A DNA stretch of 64,000 nt from Comamonadaceae bacterium OS-4 (GCA_027924025.1 AP026970.1:3494501-3558500); one strand, 5' to 3'; positions 1-8,290 are shown, counted from the stretch's first letter. Program-made: numbers and translations. The notes: generated from the sequence alone by a model not told the origin.

Positions 1-223
1 CTATGCCGTGACCGACGCTCGGGTCTTTGAGTACCTCCAAAAAGCGCATGCACTCTCCTCGCTCGAACTGGCCGCCCGGCCGACCACCGGCAAGTTGCCC
101 CTGTACGTGTGCTTCAACCTCACACCCTCCGCAGAGGCAATGCGACTCGTCTTGAACGAGGGGCTCAAGAAGGTCAACGTGGAAGCCATCGCGCAAGCCT
201 ACTTGCGCTCGGCAGGCCCTTAG
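1..223 (+). CDS. 3' end of an unidentified gene, possibly a periplasmic binding protein
   Basis: The reading frame is open from the first base and stops with TAG at 221-223, so this is the C-terminal ~73 residues of a gene that begins before the window. The visible part is a mixed alpha/beta segment ending in a helix (residues around EAIAQAYLRS) that resembles the C-terminal tail of extracellular solute-binding proteins, where a final helix packs on the second lobe. That resemblance is weak. There is a possible internal GTG at 8, but no ribosome binding site can be judged. The gene ends about 55 bases before the OhrR operator and is probably a separate transcription unit. Confidence 0.45.
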   Translation, partial: YAVTDARVFEYLQKAHALSSLELAARPTTGKLPLYVCFNLTPSAEAMRLVLNEGLKKVNVEAIAQAYLRSAGP

Positions 224-277
224 CAGACTTCGGCCTGGTGCAGGCACCCCGGCTGCTATCGCCCCACGCCACATAAG

Positions 278-317
278 TATTTCGCAATTTAATTGCACGC
301 AATTTAATTGCGAAATA
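278..317. promoter_or_regulatory. OhrR operator, two adjacent inverted-repeat boxes
   Basis: A nearly perfect 40-base palindrome precedes ohrR. It contains two copies of GCAATTTAATTGC (284-296 and 299-311) flanked by TATTTC and GAAATA arms. AT-rich AATT-AATT inverted repeats are the known recognition type of OhrR repressors. The position over the promoter and start of ohrR fits autorepression released by organic hydroperoxides. Confidence 0.85.
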
Positions 318-321
318 CAAT
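293..321 (+). promoter_or_regulatory. Sigma-70 type promoter of ohrR-ohr
   Basis: TTGCAC (293-298) and TACAAT (316-321) are separated by exactly 17 bases and lie largely within the OhrR operator. Transcription would be expected to start about 7 bases after the -10 box, at 327-329, which coincides with the ATG at 329. The ohrR message may therefore be leaderless. Confidence 0.7.
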
Positions 322-328
322 TCAAGCC

Positions 329-796
329 ATGCCCCACAGCGCCCACCCACTCCCCGCCAACGATGCCGCCTTGAGGCTGGACAACCAGCTGTGCTTTGCG
401 CTGTATTCCGCATCACTGGCGATGACCAAGCTGTACAAGCCCTTGCTGGACGCCTTGCAGCTGACATACCCGCAATACCTGGTCATGTTGGTGCTGTGGG
501 AGACCGATGGCCTGAGCGTTTCTGCCCTGGGCGAGCGCCTGTTTCTCGACTCCGGAACGCTCACGCCCTTGCTCAAGCGCATGGAGGCCAGCGGCCTGTT
601 GCGCCGACAGCGCAGTGCCCAGGACGAGCGCCGTGTGGAAGTGTTTGTAAGCCCCGAAGGCCGCGCCCTGAAAGCCAAGGCCATCAGCATCCCGGCCTGC
701 GTTGTTGCCGCCAGCGGCTGCCCCGTGCCGGAGCTCATGGCCCTGACCGGACAAGTTCAAACCCTGCGGGACCGGCTGGCCGGCTCACACGGTTAA
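329..796 (+). CDS. ohrR: OhrR, MarR-family organic hydroperoxide sensor/repressor
   Basis: This 155-residue winged-helix protein represses organic peroxide resistance genes until a reactive cysteine is oxidised. Cys22 sits in LCFALYSA, the position of the sensing cysteine of OhrR. Cys124 and Cys131 near the C-terminus are candidates for the resolving cysteine of the two-cysteine class. The DNA-binding part shows [20 protein letters not shown] and the wing DERR (residues 99-102). The ATG at 329 was chosen over an upstream TTG at 308 because the latter lies inside the operator and the predicted promoter. The gene precedes ohr by 56 bases and is probably cotranscribed with it. Confidence 0.93.
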   Translation: MPHSAHPLPANDAALRLDNQLCFALYSASLAMTKLYKPLLDALQLTYPQYLVMLVLWETDGLSVSALGERLFLDSGTLTPLLKRMEASGLLRRQRSAQDERRVEVFVSPEGRALKAKAISIPACVVAASGCPVPELMALTGQVQTLRDRLAGSHG

Positions 797-852
797 ACCC
801 CTTCACGATTACCCCCAACCGCTGCTGACGCAGCTTTTATGAAAGAAGCACC

Positions 853-1281
853 ATGGTCAACAAGATCGATAAAGTTCTCTACACAGCGCACGCCACCTCC
901 ACCGGCGGCCGTGACGGCACCACACGCACTTCCGACGGCCTGTTGGACCTGAAGCTGGCAGTACCCAAAGAAATGGGTGGCGCTGGCGGCGGTGTGAACC
1001 CTGAGCAGCTGTTTGCCTCCGGCTACAGCGCTTGCTTTATCGGCGCCCTGAAGTTTGTGGCCGGTACCCAAAAGATTGCCTTGCCTGCAGACGTGAGCAT
1101 CAACGCATCCGTCGGCATCGGCCAAATCCCCCAAGGCTTCGGCATTGAAGTCGCCCTGGAAGTCAGCATCCCCGGCATGGACCGCGCTGCGGCAGAAGCC
1201 CTGGTTGCCAAGACCCACGAAGTCTGCCCCTACTCCAACGCGACACGCGGCAACATCGAAGTGACCATCACGATCGTTTAA
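853..1281 (+). CDS. ohr: Ohr, organic hydroperoxide resistance thiol peroxidase
   Basis: The 142-residue product belongs to the Ohr/OsmC family, which reduces organic hydroperoxides with a dihydrolipoyl-dependent cysteine pair. The two catalytic cysteines fall exactly where expected: Cys61 in YSACFIGAL and Cys125 in [12 protein letters not shown]. The N-terminus [16 protein letters not shown] is typical of Ohr rather than OsmC. A purine-rich stretch (GAAAGAAG) lies just upstream of the ATG. The gene follows ohrR on the same strand, so OhrR is the expected regulator. Confidence 0.96.
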   Translation: MVNKIDKVLYTAHATSTGGRDGTTRTSDGLLDLKLAVPKEMGGAGGGVNPEQLFASGYSACFIGALKFVAGTQKIALPADVSINASVGIGQIPQGFGIEVALEVSIPGMDRAAAEALVAKTHEVCPYSNATRGNIEVTITIV

Positions 1282-1335
1282 TCGCGATCTGCCCCGCGGT
1301 GCCCCGGCGCCGCAGGCCCCACCAGCCGGCACGCC

Positions 1336-1761
1336 TCAGGGCGCGTCGGCTTTTTCTTTGCCGCTTGCGGGGTGCTGCGCGTGCACCTCCTCGCGCAAGT
1401 GCCGCACCTCCAGGCGCAGCGCATGGATTTCGCGCAGCAACTCACTATCCACCGCGCGCTCTTCCACCTCCACCAGCATGGCCGCTACCGACGCGGTCAC
1501 CAGAGATAGCACCGCCAGCCCCATGAGCACCACCAGCACCGCAAAGAAGCGTGAAGCGTGTGTGCTGGGCACAATATCGCCATAGCCCACGGTCGCCGCC
1601 GTCGTGAAGGCCAGCCACAAGCCGTCGCTATAGGTTTCTGCGCGCGGCTCCAGCGCCCAGAAGCCCAGGCCCCCGATGCCCAGAATCAACATGCACAGCC
1701 CCAACGAATACGCAAGCCCCCGGCGGCCAATCACGAGTTTGTGGAGTTTGACTTTGCGCAT
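1336..1761 (-). CDS. Two-helix potassium channel-like protein (ion channel family)
   Basis: The product has one pore module. A first hydrophobic helix spans about residues 17-36. The pore loop carries the selectivity filter TVGYGD (57-62), and a second hydrophobic helix spans about 70-90. This is the KcsA-like two-helix layout of prokaryotic K+ channels. After the second helix comes a charged, heptad-like tail (LREIHALRLEVRHLREEV) that could form a coiled-coil tetramer bundle. The start at 1761 (MRKVKLHK) puts a basic segment before the first helix; a longer frame begins at 1818 or 1806. No regulatory RCK domain is present. Confidence 0.8.
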   Translation of the reverse strand: MRKVKLHKLVIGRRGLAYSLGLCMLILGIGGLGFWALEPRAETYSDGLWLAFTTAATVGYGDIVPSTHASRFFAVLVVLMGLAVLSLVTASVAAMLVEVEERAVDSELLREIHALRLEVRHLREEVHAQHPASGKEKADAP

Positions 1762-1897
1762 GCAAGCACTGTAAGAGTGCCCGGAGCGGCAGACTTTGAC
1801 CTGCATCAATCGGCGCAAGCCCCTGCGTCTGCAAACTTGCTGTCAGCCCGGCAAGGCATGATGCGCAGATCACCCAAAGAACAAGGATGGAGACGCG

Positions 1898-2647
1898 ATG
1901 AGATTGGCTTTGTTGTCCGACATACACGGCAACCTGCAGGCATTGGACGCCTGCCTGGCCCATGCACGCGCACAAAAAGCACAGCGATTCGCATTCCTGG
2001 GAGACATGGTGGGTTACGGCGCGCAGCCGGCAGAGGTGGTGCAGCGCATCATGCTGCTCACCGAAGAGGGGGCCATCGTGCTCAAGGGCAACCATGACGC
2101 CATGGCGGTCGCGCCCCCTGCAGTACCCAAAACCATCGGCGACAGCACCGCCGACTGGACGCACCGGCAACTCAGCAGCAGCCAACGGGAATGGATCGCC
2201 GCCCTGCCCCTGACCCACCACATGGACACCGTGTTGCTCGTCCACGCCAGTGTGGACGCCCCCGAACTCTGGCGCTATGTGTACGACGAGCGCAGTGCCA
2301 CCGAGAGCCTGAACGCTGCTGGTGCGCTACCCGGTGTGCGTTACGTGTTCGGTGGCCATGTGCATCTGCAAAGCCTGTACTACCGGGGCACCAGCGGGCT
2401 GATGAAGTTCACCCCGCAGGCCGGTGTGGCGGTGCCGGTGCCCAAACACCGGCACTGGCTGAGCACCGTAGGCTCGGTGGGCCAGCCGCGCGACGGCAAG
2501 CCCGAAGCCATGTACGCCCTCCTCGACACTGAGCGCCAACAGCTGACCTTTTACCGGGTGCCGTATGACCATTTCGCGGCGGCCACCGCCATCCGCGCCG
2601 CGGGCCTGCCGGAATTCTTCGCACAGCGCCTGGAGCAAGGCCGATGA
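1898..2647 (+). CDS. Metallophosphoesterase (YfcE/ApaH-like calcineurin fold)
   Basis: The 249-residue protein carries the metal-binding motifs of calcineurin-like phosphoesterases: DIH (8-10), GD with GYG (35-41), GNHD (64-67), a VHAS histidine and GGHVH. Such enzymes cleave phosphomono- or diesters, including Ap4A and phosphoproteins in some families; the substrate here is unknown. AAGGATGGAGA just upstream provides the ribosome binding site for the ATG at 1898. The stop overlaps the start of the protein kinase by four bases (ATGA), so the two are translationally coupled. A role as the phosphatase partner of the kinase is an inference from this coupling. Confidence 0.88.
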   Translation: MRLALLSDIHGNLQALDACLAHARAQKAQRFAFLGDMVGYGAQPAEVVQRIMLLTEEGAIVLKGNHDAMAVAPPAVPKTIGDSTADWTHRQLSSSQREWIAALPLTHHMDTVLLVHASVDAPELWRYVYDERSATESLNAAGALPGVRYVFGGHVHLQSLYYRGTSGLMKFTPQAGVAVPVPKHRHWLSTVGSVGQPRDGKPEAMYALLDTERQQLTFYRVPYDHFAAATAIRAAGLPEFFAQRLEQGR

Positions 2648-4161
2648 AACTGCTTGAACCGGGCGAGGTGCTGGACGGCTTCCGTATCGAAGCCTGCATC
2701 CACTCCGGCGGCATGGCCCATATTTACCGGGTCGTGTATGCCGACGGGCGGCCGGGGCCCGGCTTTGACATGGCCATGAAAGTACCCCGCATGACCGCGG
2801 GCGACGGGGCGGAGAACATCGTCAGCTTCGAGGTGGAGTGCCAGATCATGCAAGCCCTGAGCGGCCCGCATACCCCCCGGTTTGTGGCCGCTGGCGACCT
2901 GGTGCACGTGCCCTATCTGGTCATGGAATACGTGCAAGGGCGCACCCTGCAGCACTGGCTGGATGGCCCACAGCCTTTAGATGTTGCCGAGATCACGCGT
3001 CTGGGCGCAGCCGTGGCCCGCGCCGCCCATGCACTGCACCAGCAAAACACGGTGCATCTCGACCTCAAGCCCGCCAATGTGCTGATCCGCGGGGACGGCA
3101 GCGCAGTGCTGCTGGACTTCGGGCTCTCTTGCCACGCCCACTTTCCGGACCTGCTGGCCGAGCAATTGCGCAAAGCGGTGGGCTCGCCGGCATGGATTGC
3201 CCCCGAGCAGGTGGTGGGCGTGCGAGGCGACCCGCGCAGCGATGTGTTTGCCATCGGTGTCATGCTCTACCAGCTGTGCACCGCAGAGTTGCCCTTTGGG
3301 GAGCCGCTCACCCATGCCGGCCTGCGCCAGCGCTTGTGGATGGACCCGGTGCCGCCACGCAAGCGCCGCCCGGAGGTGCCTGCCTGGTTGCAAGAGGTGG
3401 TCTTGCGCTGCCTGGAGCCGGAGGCTGCAAAACGCTACCCGTCGGCCGCGCATCTGGCCTTTGACCTGGCACACCCGACCCAGGTGCATGTCACCCAGCG
3501 CGGCACCAACATCCAAGGCACCCCGTTTCGCACCCATTTCAAGCGATGGATCAAGGCAGCGGGCATGCACTACCAGCCCAGCCCCTTGCCGGCCCAACAG
3601 CTCGAAGAAGTCCCGATCGTCATGGTGGCCGTGCCGCACAAAGATGCGAGTGACGCCACCCTCTACAGCCTGCGCCAGGCGGTCGCCAGATCACTGGGCA
3701 CCCGGCCGGGCGCACGGCTGGCGTGTGTGACCGTCATCTCCGGCAGCCAGACCAGCGCCTCGGACGACAGCAAAAGCGAAACCCATGTGCACCGGCGCTA
3801 CCTGAGTGCGCTGCGCCAATGGGCCCAGCCGCTGGACTACCCGGGCCACCAGATGTCATGCCATGTCCTCGAGAGCAACGACGTGGCACAAGCCCTGCTG
3901 GACTATGCGCGGGGCAACCAGGTAAGCGTGATCGTCATGGGGGCGGCCACCCACGGGCTCAAGACCCAACGCTTTGTCGCCACGGTGCCGATAAAGGTGG
4001 CAATGGAGGCGCCCTGCACCCTGATTCTGGTCAAGCAGGCCTTGCCTTTCGAGCACTTGGGTGCGGACGCCCGCACCACCGCGTCAGCGGGCTACTCGGA
4101 CTCCGACGCCGAGTCGGGAGGCCTCTCCGGCTATGGCGACGACCTCGGCCCGCTAGGCTGA
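2644..4161 (+). CDS. Serine/threonine protein kinase fused to a C-terminal UspA domain
   Basis: Residues about 14-280 form a Hanks-type kinase: glycine loop SGGMAHIY (21-28), lysine 46 in AMKVPR, a catalytic loop with Asp140, Lys142 and Asn145 (HLDLKPAN), DFG at 158-160 and APE at 186-188. The arginine of the usual HRD triad is leucine, so this is a non-RD kinase. Residues about 322-467 resemble a universal stress protein: it begins VPIVMVAVPHKDAS and ends with VIVMGAATHG and EAPCTLILV, near the Usp ATP-binding signature although the glycine spacing is altered. No transmembrane helix is apparent, so it is probably cytosolic. It is coupled to an upstream phosphoesterase and followed by an SrkA-like kinase. 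Confidence 0.88.
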   Translation: MKLLEPGEVLDGFRIEACIHSGGMAHIYRVVYADGRPGPGFDMAMKVPRMTAGDGAENIVSFEVECQIMQALSGPHTPRFVAAGDLVHVPYLVMEYVQGRTLQHWLDGPQPLDVAEITRLGAAVARAAHALHQQNTVHLDLKPANVLIRGDGSAVLLDFGLSCHAHFPDLLAEQLRKAVGSPAWIAPEQVVGVRGDPRSDVFAIGVMLYQLCTAELPFGEPLTHAGLRQRLWMDPVPPRKRRPEVPAWLQEVVLRCLEPEAAKRYPSAAHLAFDLAHPTQVHVTQRGTNIQGTPFRTHFKRWIKAAGMHYQPSPLPAQQLEEVPIVMVAVPHKDASDATLYSLRQAVARSLGTRPGARLACVTVISGSQTSASDDSKSETHVHRRYLSALRQWAQPLDYPGHQMSCHVLESNDVAQALLDYARGNQVSVIVMGAATHGLKTQRFVATVPIKVAMEAPCTLILVKQALPFEHLGADARTTASAGYSDSDAESGGLSGYGDDLGPLG

Positions 4162-4214
4162 ACGGACTGCCAGGCGCACCCCGCCCGGGCGGCAAAGCGG
4201 GGGACAATGCCCGC

Positions 4215-5267
4215 ATGAACTCCCCCACCGCGCCCGGCGCCGCCCATCCCTTTGAAACCCTGACCCCGGACGTGGTGCTCGACGCGCTGGAGAGCGTGGG
4301 CTTGCGCGGCGACGGGAGGCTCACCGCCCTCTCGTCGTACGAAAACCGGGTTTACCAGGTCCAGCTCGAAGACGGCGCGCCGGTGGTGGCCAAGTTCTAC
4401 CGGCCCGAGCGCTGGAGCGACGCGCAAATTCAGGAAGAGCACGACTTTGCAGCCGAGCTGATGGCCGCCGAGATTCCAGCCGTCGGCCCTTTGGTACTGA
4501 GCGGCCAGACCCTGCACCGGTTTCAGGATTTCAGCTTCAGCGTGAGCCCGCGCCGCGGTGGCCGCCCACCTGAACTTGACGATGGTGAAGTGCTGGAGTG
4601 GATCGGCCGCTTTCTGGCGCGTATCCACACCGTAGGCGCGCGCCGCCCCTTTGTGCAGCGCCCTGCACTGGATGTCCAGACCTTTGCGGTGGAGCCCATG
4701 CAGTGGCTGCTCGCGCACGACTGCGTGCCACTGGATGTGCAAACCCTCTGGAGCAAGCGCTGCCAGGAAGCTATAGATTTGATAGCTGCTCGCGCAGATA
4801 TGGCGGGGGCTACAGGCCAAAACAAGACCAATTCCAGCGGTATACGCCAGCTGCGCCTGCATGGCGACTGCCACCCCGGCAACATTCTCTGGACACCGAC
4901 CGATGCCGCGGCCAGCGCCGGTCCCGGCCCGCATTTTGTGGACTTGGACGACGCGCGCACCGGCCCGGCAGTGCAAGATTTGTGGATGCTGCTCAGCGGC
5001 GACCGGCAGCAGCAAACCCGGCAGCTCGGCATGCTGGTCGATGGTTACGAGCAATTCCGCGAGTTCGATCGCATGGAGCTGGCCCTGATCGAGCCCCTGC
5101 GCACGCTGCGCCTGATTCACTACAGCGCCTGGCTGGCGCGGCGCTGGAGCGACCCGATTTTTCCGGTGAACTTTCCGTGGTTTGGCAGCAGCGATTACTG
5201 GAAAGGCCAGATCCAGATGCTGGAGGACCAGATCGAGGCCATGAGCGACAACCCCCTGATCGTATGA
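4215..5267 (+). CDS. srkA: SrkA/YihE-like stress response kinase
   Basis: The 350-residue product matches the SrkA (YihE/RdoA) family, an aminoglycoside-phosphotransferase-fold Ser/Thr kinase linked to stress survival. Visible signatures are SYENRVYQV at the N-terminal nucleotide fold, VAKFYRPERWSD, the catalytic loop LHGDCHPGNILW and the metal-binding FVDLDDARTGPA. Family members are usually ~325-330 residues; the excess is mostly accounted for by a dispersed repeat read in frame at residues about 186-203, just before the catalytic loop. The ATG at 4215 fits the family N-terminus; a longer open frame runs back into the kinase gene and is not used. The stop overlaps the PAP2 start (ATGA). Confidence 0.87.
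   Translation: MNSPTAPGAAHPFETLTPDVVLDALESVGLRGDGRLTALSSYENRVYQVQLEDGAPVVAKFYRPERWSDAQIQEEHDFAAELMAAEIPAVGPLVLSGQTLHRFQDFSFSVSPRRGGRPPELDDGEVLEWIGRFLARIHTVGARRPFVQRPALDVQTFAVEPMQWLLAHDCVPLDVQTLWSKRCQEAIDLIAARADMAGATGQNKTNSSGIRQLRLHGDCHPGNILWTPTDAAASAGPGPHFVDLDDARTGPAVQDLWMLLSGDRQQQTRQLGMLVDGYEQFREFDRMELALIEPLRTLRLIHYSAWLARRWSDPIFPVNFPWFGSSDYWKGQIQMLEDQIEAMSDNPLIV
4770..4822 (+). repeat. Dispersed repeat, copy A, inside the SrkA-like gene
   Basis: This copy has the core GCTAT-N8-TAGCT-N4-GCGC (4770-4795) followed by a right end with CTACAGGCCAAAA. It is read in frame as AIDLIAARADMAGATGQNK, in a surface-variable part of the protein. Five further copies occur in this window. Confidence 0.8.
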
Positions 5268-5944
5268 GCGAGGCTTTGAGCAACACCCCGATTGCGCCGG
5301 TCTGGTGGACCGTGACCCATTTCGGCTCGTCCAGCCTGCTGTTGCCGGCGTTTGTGTTGGTGGCATTCGGGCTGTGGCGCAGTGGCGCACAGGCCGCTGC
5401 CCGCCACTATGTGGTGGCCATGGTGGCTGCAGTGGCACTCACCGTGACCAGCAAGTGCCTGTTTTATGGCTGGGGCATCGGCATTGCCGCGATCGACTTC
5501 ACCGGCGTGAGCGGCCATGGCCTGTTGGCCGCGGCCATATTGCCCTTGTTACTGCGGGGCATGCCCGGCCGGTGGGGGCGCGATCTCGGCGCTCCGCTGG
5601 GTACCGCGCTGGCCTTGCTGGTGGGCGTCTCGCGGGTCGTGGTCGGCGCGCACAGTGCGAGTGAGGTCGTGGCCGCCTGGCTGCTCGGGCTGGCGGTCAG
5701 TGTGCCGGTGGTGCGGCGTTTGGGGCAGGTGCCTCTGCGGCACCCGGCTTCCCGGTGGGCGCCCTGCCTGCTGGTGCTGGCCTTTAACACCAGCACTGCG
5801 ACCTACCTGCCGACCCATGCAATGGAAGTGCGGATTGCGCTCTGGCTCTCGGGCAAAGTCCAACCGTTTCGCCGGCACCAGCTGCATCAAGCGGCACCAG
5901 CACCTGCCGACGTGGCTCCGGCGGTACCAGCCGGCGCTAACTAA
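5264..5944 (+). CDS. PAP2-family membrane phosphatase, divergent
   Basis: This strongly hydrophobic 226-residue protein has about six membrane segments and PAP2-like motifs: a central GVSGHG and a distal SRVVVGAHSASEVVAAW. The canonical K-x6-RP motif is not visible (KCLFYGWGIG stands in its place). The usual aspartate of the last motif is glutamate, so it belongs to a divergent subgroup and activity is uncertain. PAP2 proteins dephosphorylate lipid phosphates. It starts inside the stop codon of the SrkA-like gene and closes the four-gene kinase/phosphatase operon. Its stop overlaps the end of the convergent epimerase gene by four bases. Confidence 0.75.
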   Translation: MSEALSNTPIAPVWWTVTHFGSSSLLLPAFVLVAFGLWRSGAQAAARHYVVAMVAAVALTVTSKCLFYGWGIGIAAIDFTGVSGHGLLAAAILPLLLRGMPGRWGRDLGAPLGTALALLVGVSRVVVGAHSASEVVAAWLLGLAVSVPVVRRLGQVPLRHPASRWAPCLLVLAFNTSTATYLPTHAMEVRIALWLSGKVQPFRRHQLHQAAPAPADVAPAVPAGAN

Positions 5945-6795
5945 GCGAGCACCTCACTCACGCCATACCGCGGCGCATAGCCCAGCAGGCGGGCGGCCTT
6001 GGCGTGAGAAATCAAGGGCTCGGCGCCAGTAAAGTCAGCAGCGAACTGGGTCACCTCGGGCCAAAACTCGGCCATCAAGGCGCGGCCATCGCGGCCGGTC
6101 CAGTTGTGCGGGCCGGTGATGAAAAAGGCTTCGTGCTGCTGCTCTAGCTCGACTTCGAGCGCTAGGCGGTGTGCAGTAGCCACATCGCGGGCATCCACAA
6201 AGGTCCACAAGTTTTTGTACCACTGGGGATACTCCGCTACCAACGAGCGGTAAAACGGACGCTGGGCATCGTCCGGCAGCCAGACCCAGGGCATGCGCAG
6301 GCACACGGTGCGTAGCCCAAAGCGGTCGGAATAGGTTTTGCAGATTTGCTCACTCACCACTTTGCTCAGGCCGTACGGGTCCTGCGGGCGGGCCGGGTGG
6401 ACTTCGTCCACCGGGATGTACAGGGGCGCCAGCCGGTGCGCCGCGAAGGCAAAACCCATGGTCGACTCGCTGGAGGTGAACACCACTTTGGCAATGCCAT
6501 GCTGGGCGGCGGCTTCGAGCACATTGAAGGTGCCGTTCACATTCACATCAAACACCCGTTTGGCCGGGTCGTTGAGCGGGTGCGGAATGCCCGCCACATG
6601 CATGACCGCGTCATAACCGGCCATGGCCTGCAGCACCGCGTCGAGCTGCAATACGTCTACGGCATGGTGCGCCACGTCACTGCGGGCAGGGGCTGCCAGA
6701 TCGAGCACCCCCACGGTGTACCCGTGCTGCACCAGATCGTCCACAATGTATTTGCCGACGGCCCCGGTGCCGCCTGTAACCAGAATTTTTTTCAT
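5941..6795 (-). CDS. NAD(P)-dependent epimerase/dehydratase, extended SDR family
   Basis: The 284-residue protein opens with a Rossmann dinucleotide-binding motif (VTGGTGAVGKY), followed by the acidic-residue region AVDVLQLD and the active-site YGLSK with an upstream serine (TSSESTMG). This is the layout of extended short-chain dehydrogenases acting on nucleotide sugars or similar compounds; uronate dehydrogenase-like enzymes are close in size, but the substrate cannot be assigned. The ATG at 6795 is directly before the Rossmann strand. The longer upstream frame has no coding character and overlaps the divergent neighbour. Confidence 0.82.
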   Translation of the reverse strand: MKKILVTGGTGAVGKYIVDDLVQHGYTVGVLDLAAPARSDVAHHAVDVLQLDAVLQAMAGYDAVMHVAGIPHPLNDPAKRVFDVNVNGTFNVLEAAAQHGIAKVVFTSSESTMGFAFAAHRLAPLYIPVDEVHPARPQDPYGLSKVVSEQICKTYSDRFGLRTVCLRMPWVWLPDDAQRPFYRSLVAEYPQWYKNLWTFVDARDVATAHRLALEVELEQQHEAFFITGPHNWTGRDGRALMAEFWPEVTQFAADFTGAEPLISHAKAARLLGYAPRYGVSEVLA

Positions 6796-6839
6796 GGCGC
6801 CATGGTAGCGGCGCCCACCGTTCCCGGAGTGAAGCGCGC

Positions 6840-7658
6840 GTGACAACCCTGAACCTGATAGGTGCCGGCCGTGTGGGCCGCACATTGGCCACCTTGTGGG
6901 CACGGCATGGCGTGTTCGAGATTCAAGATGTGTTGACCAGCAGCTTGGCGAGTGCACAAGCCGCGTGCTCCGCGATGGGCGCGGGCACGGCGGTAGCCAC
7001 CCTGCATGCCATGCGTCCGGCCGATGTGTGGATGGTGGCGGTGCAGGATGCGCGGATCGCCGAAGTTGCCAGCGCGCTCGCCGCCACGCAACCATCCAGA
7101 ACCGCTGCCCCCATCGTCTTTCATTGCAGCGGCGCCCAGAATGCCGGCAGCTTGCAGCCCTTGGCCGACCTAGGTTGGCGCACGGCCAGCGCACATTGCA
7201 TCTTGAGTTTTGCAGATGTCGGGGTGGCGGTGCGGCAATTCGCGGGCACGGCGTGTGCGCTGGAAGGTGACGCCTCCGCTTGCGAAACTTTGCGCGTGGC
7301 ATTCGATGCAATTGGCGCGCAGACGTTTGGTGTTGCCAGCGAGGACAAAGTGCTCTATCACGCAGCGGCGGTGTTTGCGACTAACTTCCTGCCGGTGCTC
7401 CAATCAGTGGCTGAAGCTGCATGGACCCGCACCGGTGTACCCGCCCACTTGCTGCCGCACCTGCGTGCGACCTTGTTGCGCAATGCGGTGGACAACATCA
7501 CCCGGCTTGGTCCGGCCGGTGCGCTCACAGGCCCTGCTGCGCGTGGCGATGTGGCCGCCATTGAGCGGCAGGCCGCGGTGGTGAAAGCATGGGATACGCC
7601 TAGTGGCGACGCCTACCAGGCCCTCAGCGCTTTGGCGCTGCGGCTGGCAGGGTATTGA
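6840..7658 (+). CDS. Rossmann-like/DUF2520 domain oxidoreductase
   Basis: The 272-residue product starts with GTG and a glycine-rich dinucleotide motif (NLIGAGRVGRTLATLW). Its C-terminal half is helical, as in the DUF2520 family, which is related to ketopantoate reductase and F420-dependent NADP reductase. Segments such as FHCSGAQNAGSLQPL and ASAHCILSFAD match the usual family pattern of a conserved Ser-Gly and a PxxSF-like strand. The substrate is unknown. It is divergent from the epimerase gene with only 44 bases between starts, so the two may share a regulatory region. Confidence 0.8.
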   Translation: MTTLNLIGAGRVGRTLATLWARHGVFEIQDVLTSSLASAQAACSAMGAGTAVATLHAMRPADVWMVAVQDARIAEVASALAATQPSRTAAPIVFHCSGAQNAGSLQPLADLGWRTASAHCILSFADVGVAVRQFAGTACALEGDASACETLRVAFDAIGAQTFGVASEDKVLYHAAAVFATNFLPVLQSVAEAAWTRTGVPAHLLPHLRATLLRNAVDNITRLGPAGALTGPAARGDVAAIERQAAVVKAWDTPSGDAYQALSALALRLAGY

Positions 7659-7672
7659 AATTCCGCAGCGTT

Positions 7673-8290
7673 TTACTGCGGGCGCAGAGGCCAGGCGGCC
7701 CAAAGCTCAGGCGCCCAGTGGGCAGCGCCACCAGCAAGAGCGCCCAGGACTGCCAACAAAGCCACGCCCAGTACGACACCTGAGAGCATGGCCAAGCCGT
7801 CTTCAAACACGAGCCCCAGGCCAATGAGCAACAGGGCCGCTGCGGGCACGACGTTGCCGAACGGAATCGGCAAAAAAATGATCATCGCCATGGCTGCGAC
7901 AAAGGGCGCAAGCCAGACGCGGTGGCCGGGCTGCAGCCACCAACGCTGCCGGGTCCGCATGACCCGGGAAGCTTTTTCATAGAGCCACGCCAGGGTATTG
8001 AGCGCGCGGCGCGCCATGGACGGCGACAACTGAAAGCGGCCCACCTTGCGGGGCATGACCAGGCGCGGGTAATAGCGCCAGATCATCCAAGCCACCATCA
8101 CCATCCCCATGGAAAGCAACATGCCCGCGCCGGGCACGGGCAAGAGGCAGGGGACTGCGAGCACCACCAGCAAGGCCCCCGGCCCTGCCCGGCCATGCAG
8201 CCGGAACAGTTGCTGCAGGCTCAGCGGCTGGTCCTGCAGCACGGTGGCTGCAGCCCGCAGCCGTTCGGCCTGCGTGTGGTGAACGCTCAT
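7673..8290 (-). CDS. ExoD-family membrane protein
   Basis: The 205-residue protein has an N-terminal helical region (LSLQQLFRLHGRAGPGALLVVLA) followed by PCLLPVPG, then a basic linker and three C-terminal hydrophobic segments with FLPIPFGNVVPA. The paired proline/glycine-rich hydrophobic motifs are typical of the ExoD family, named for a rhizobial exopolysaccharide locus; the biochemical role is not known. The start at 8290 overlaps the stop of the TerC-like gene by four bases (ATGA), so translation is coupled and the pair probably shares the riboswitch upstream of the TerC gene. Confidence 0.82.
   Translation of the reverse strand: MSVHHTQAERLRAAATVLQDQPLSLQQLFRLHGRAGPGALLVVLAVPCLLPVPGAGMLLSMGMVMVAWMIWRYYPRLVMPRKVGRFQLSPSMARRALNTLAWLYEKASRVMRTRQRWWLQPGHRVWLAPFVAAMAMIIFLPIPFGNVVPAAALLLIGLGLVFEDGLAMLSGVVLGVALLAVLGALAGGAAHWAPELWAAWPLRPQ

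Noticed and set aside
308..328. TTG start at 308 for OhrR
   Set aside because: It lies within the operator and upstream of the predicted transcription start; the ATG at 329 places the sensing cysteine at position 22 as in known OhrR.
3723..4214. Upstream extension of the SrkA-like reading frame
   Set aside because: It overlaps the kinase-UspA gene in another frame and has no coding character; the ATG at 4215 fits the family start.
4598..5263. Upstream extension of the first PAP2 reading frame
   Set aside because: It lies entirely within the SrkA-like gene; the ATGA overlap at 5264 is the natural start.
6140..6180. Sequence resembling the dispersed repeat (AGCTC...GAGCGCTAGG) in the epimerase gene
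   Set aside because: It lacks the GCTAT-N8-TAGCT-N4-GCGC core, and the encoded residues fit the normal SDR protein at that place.
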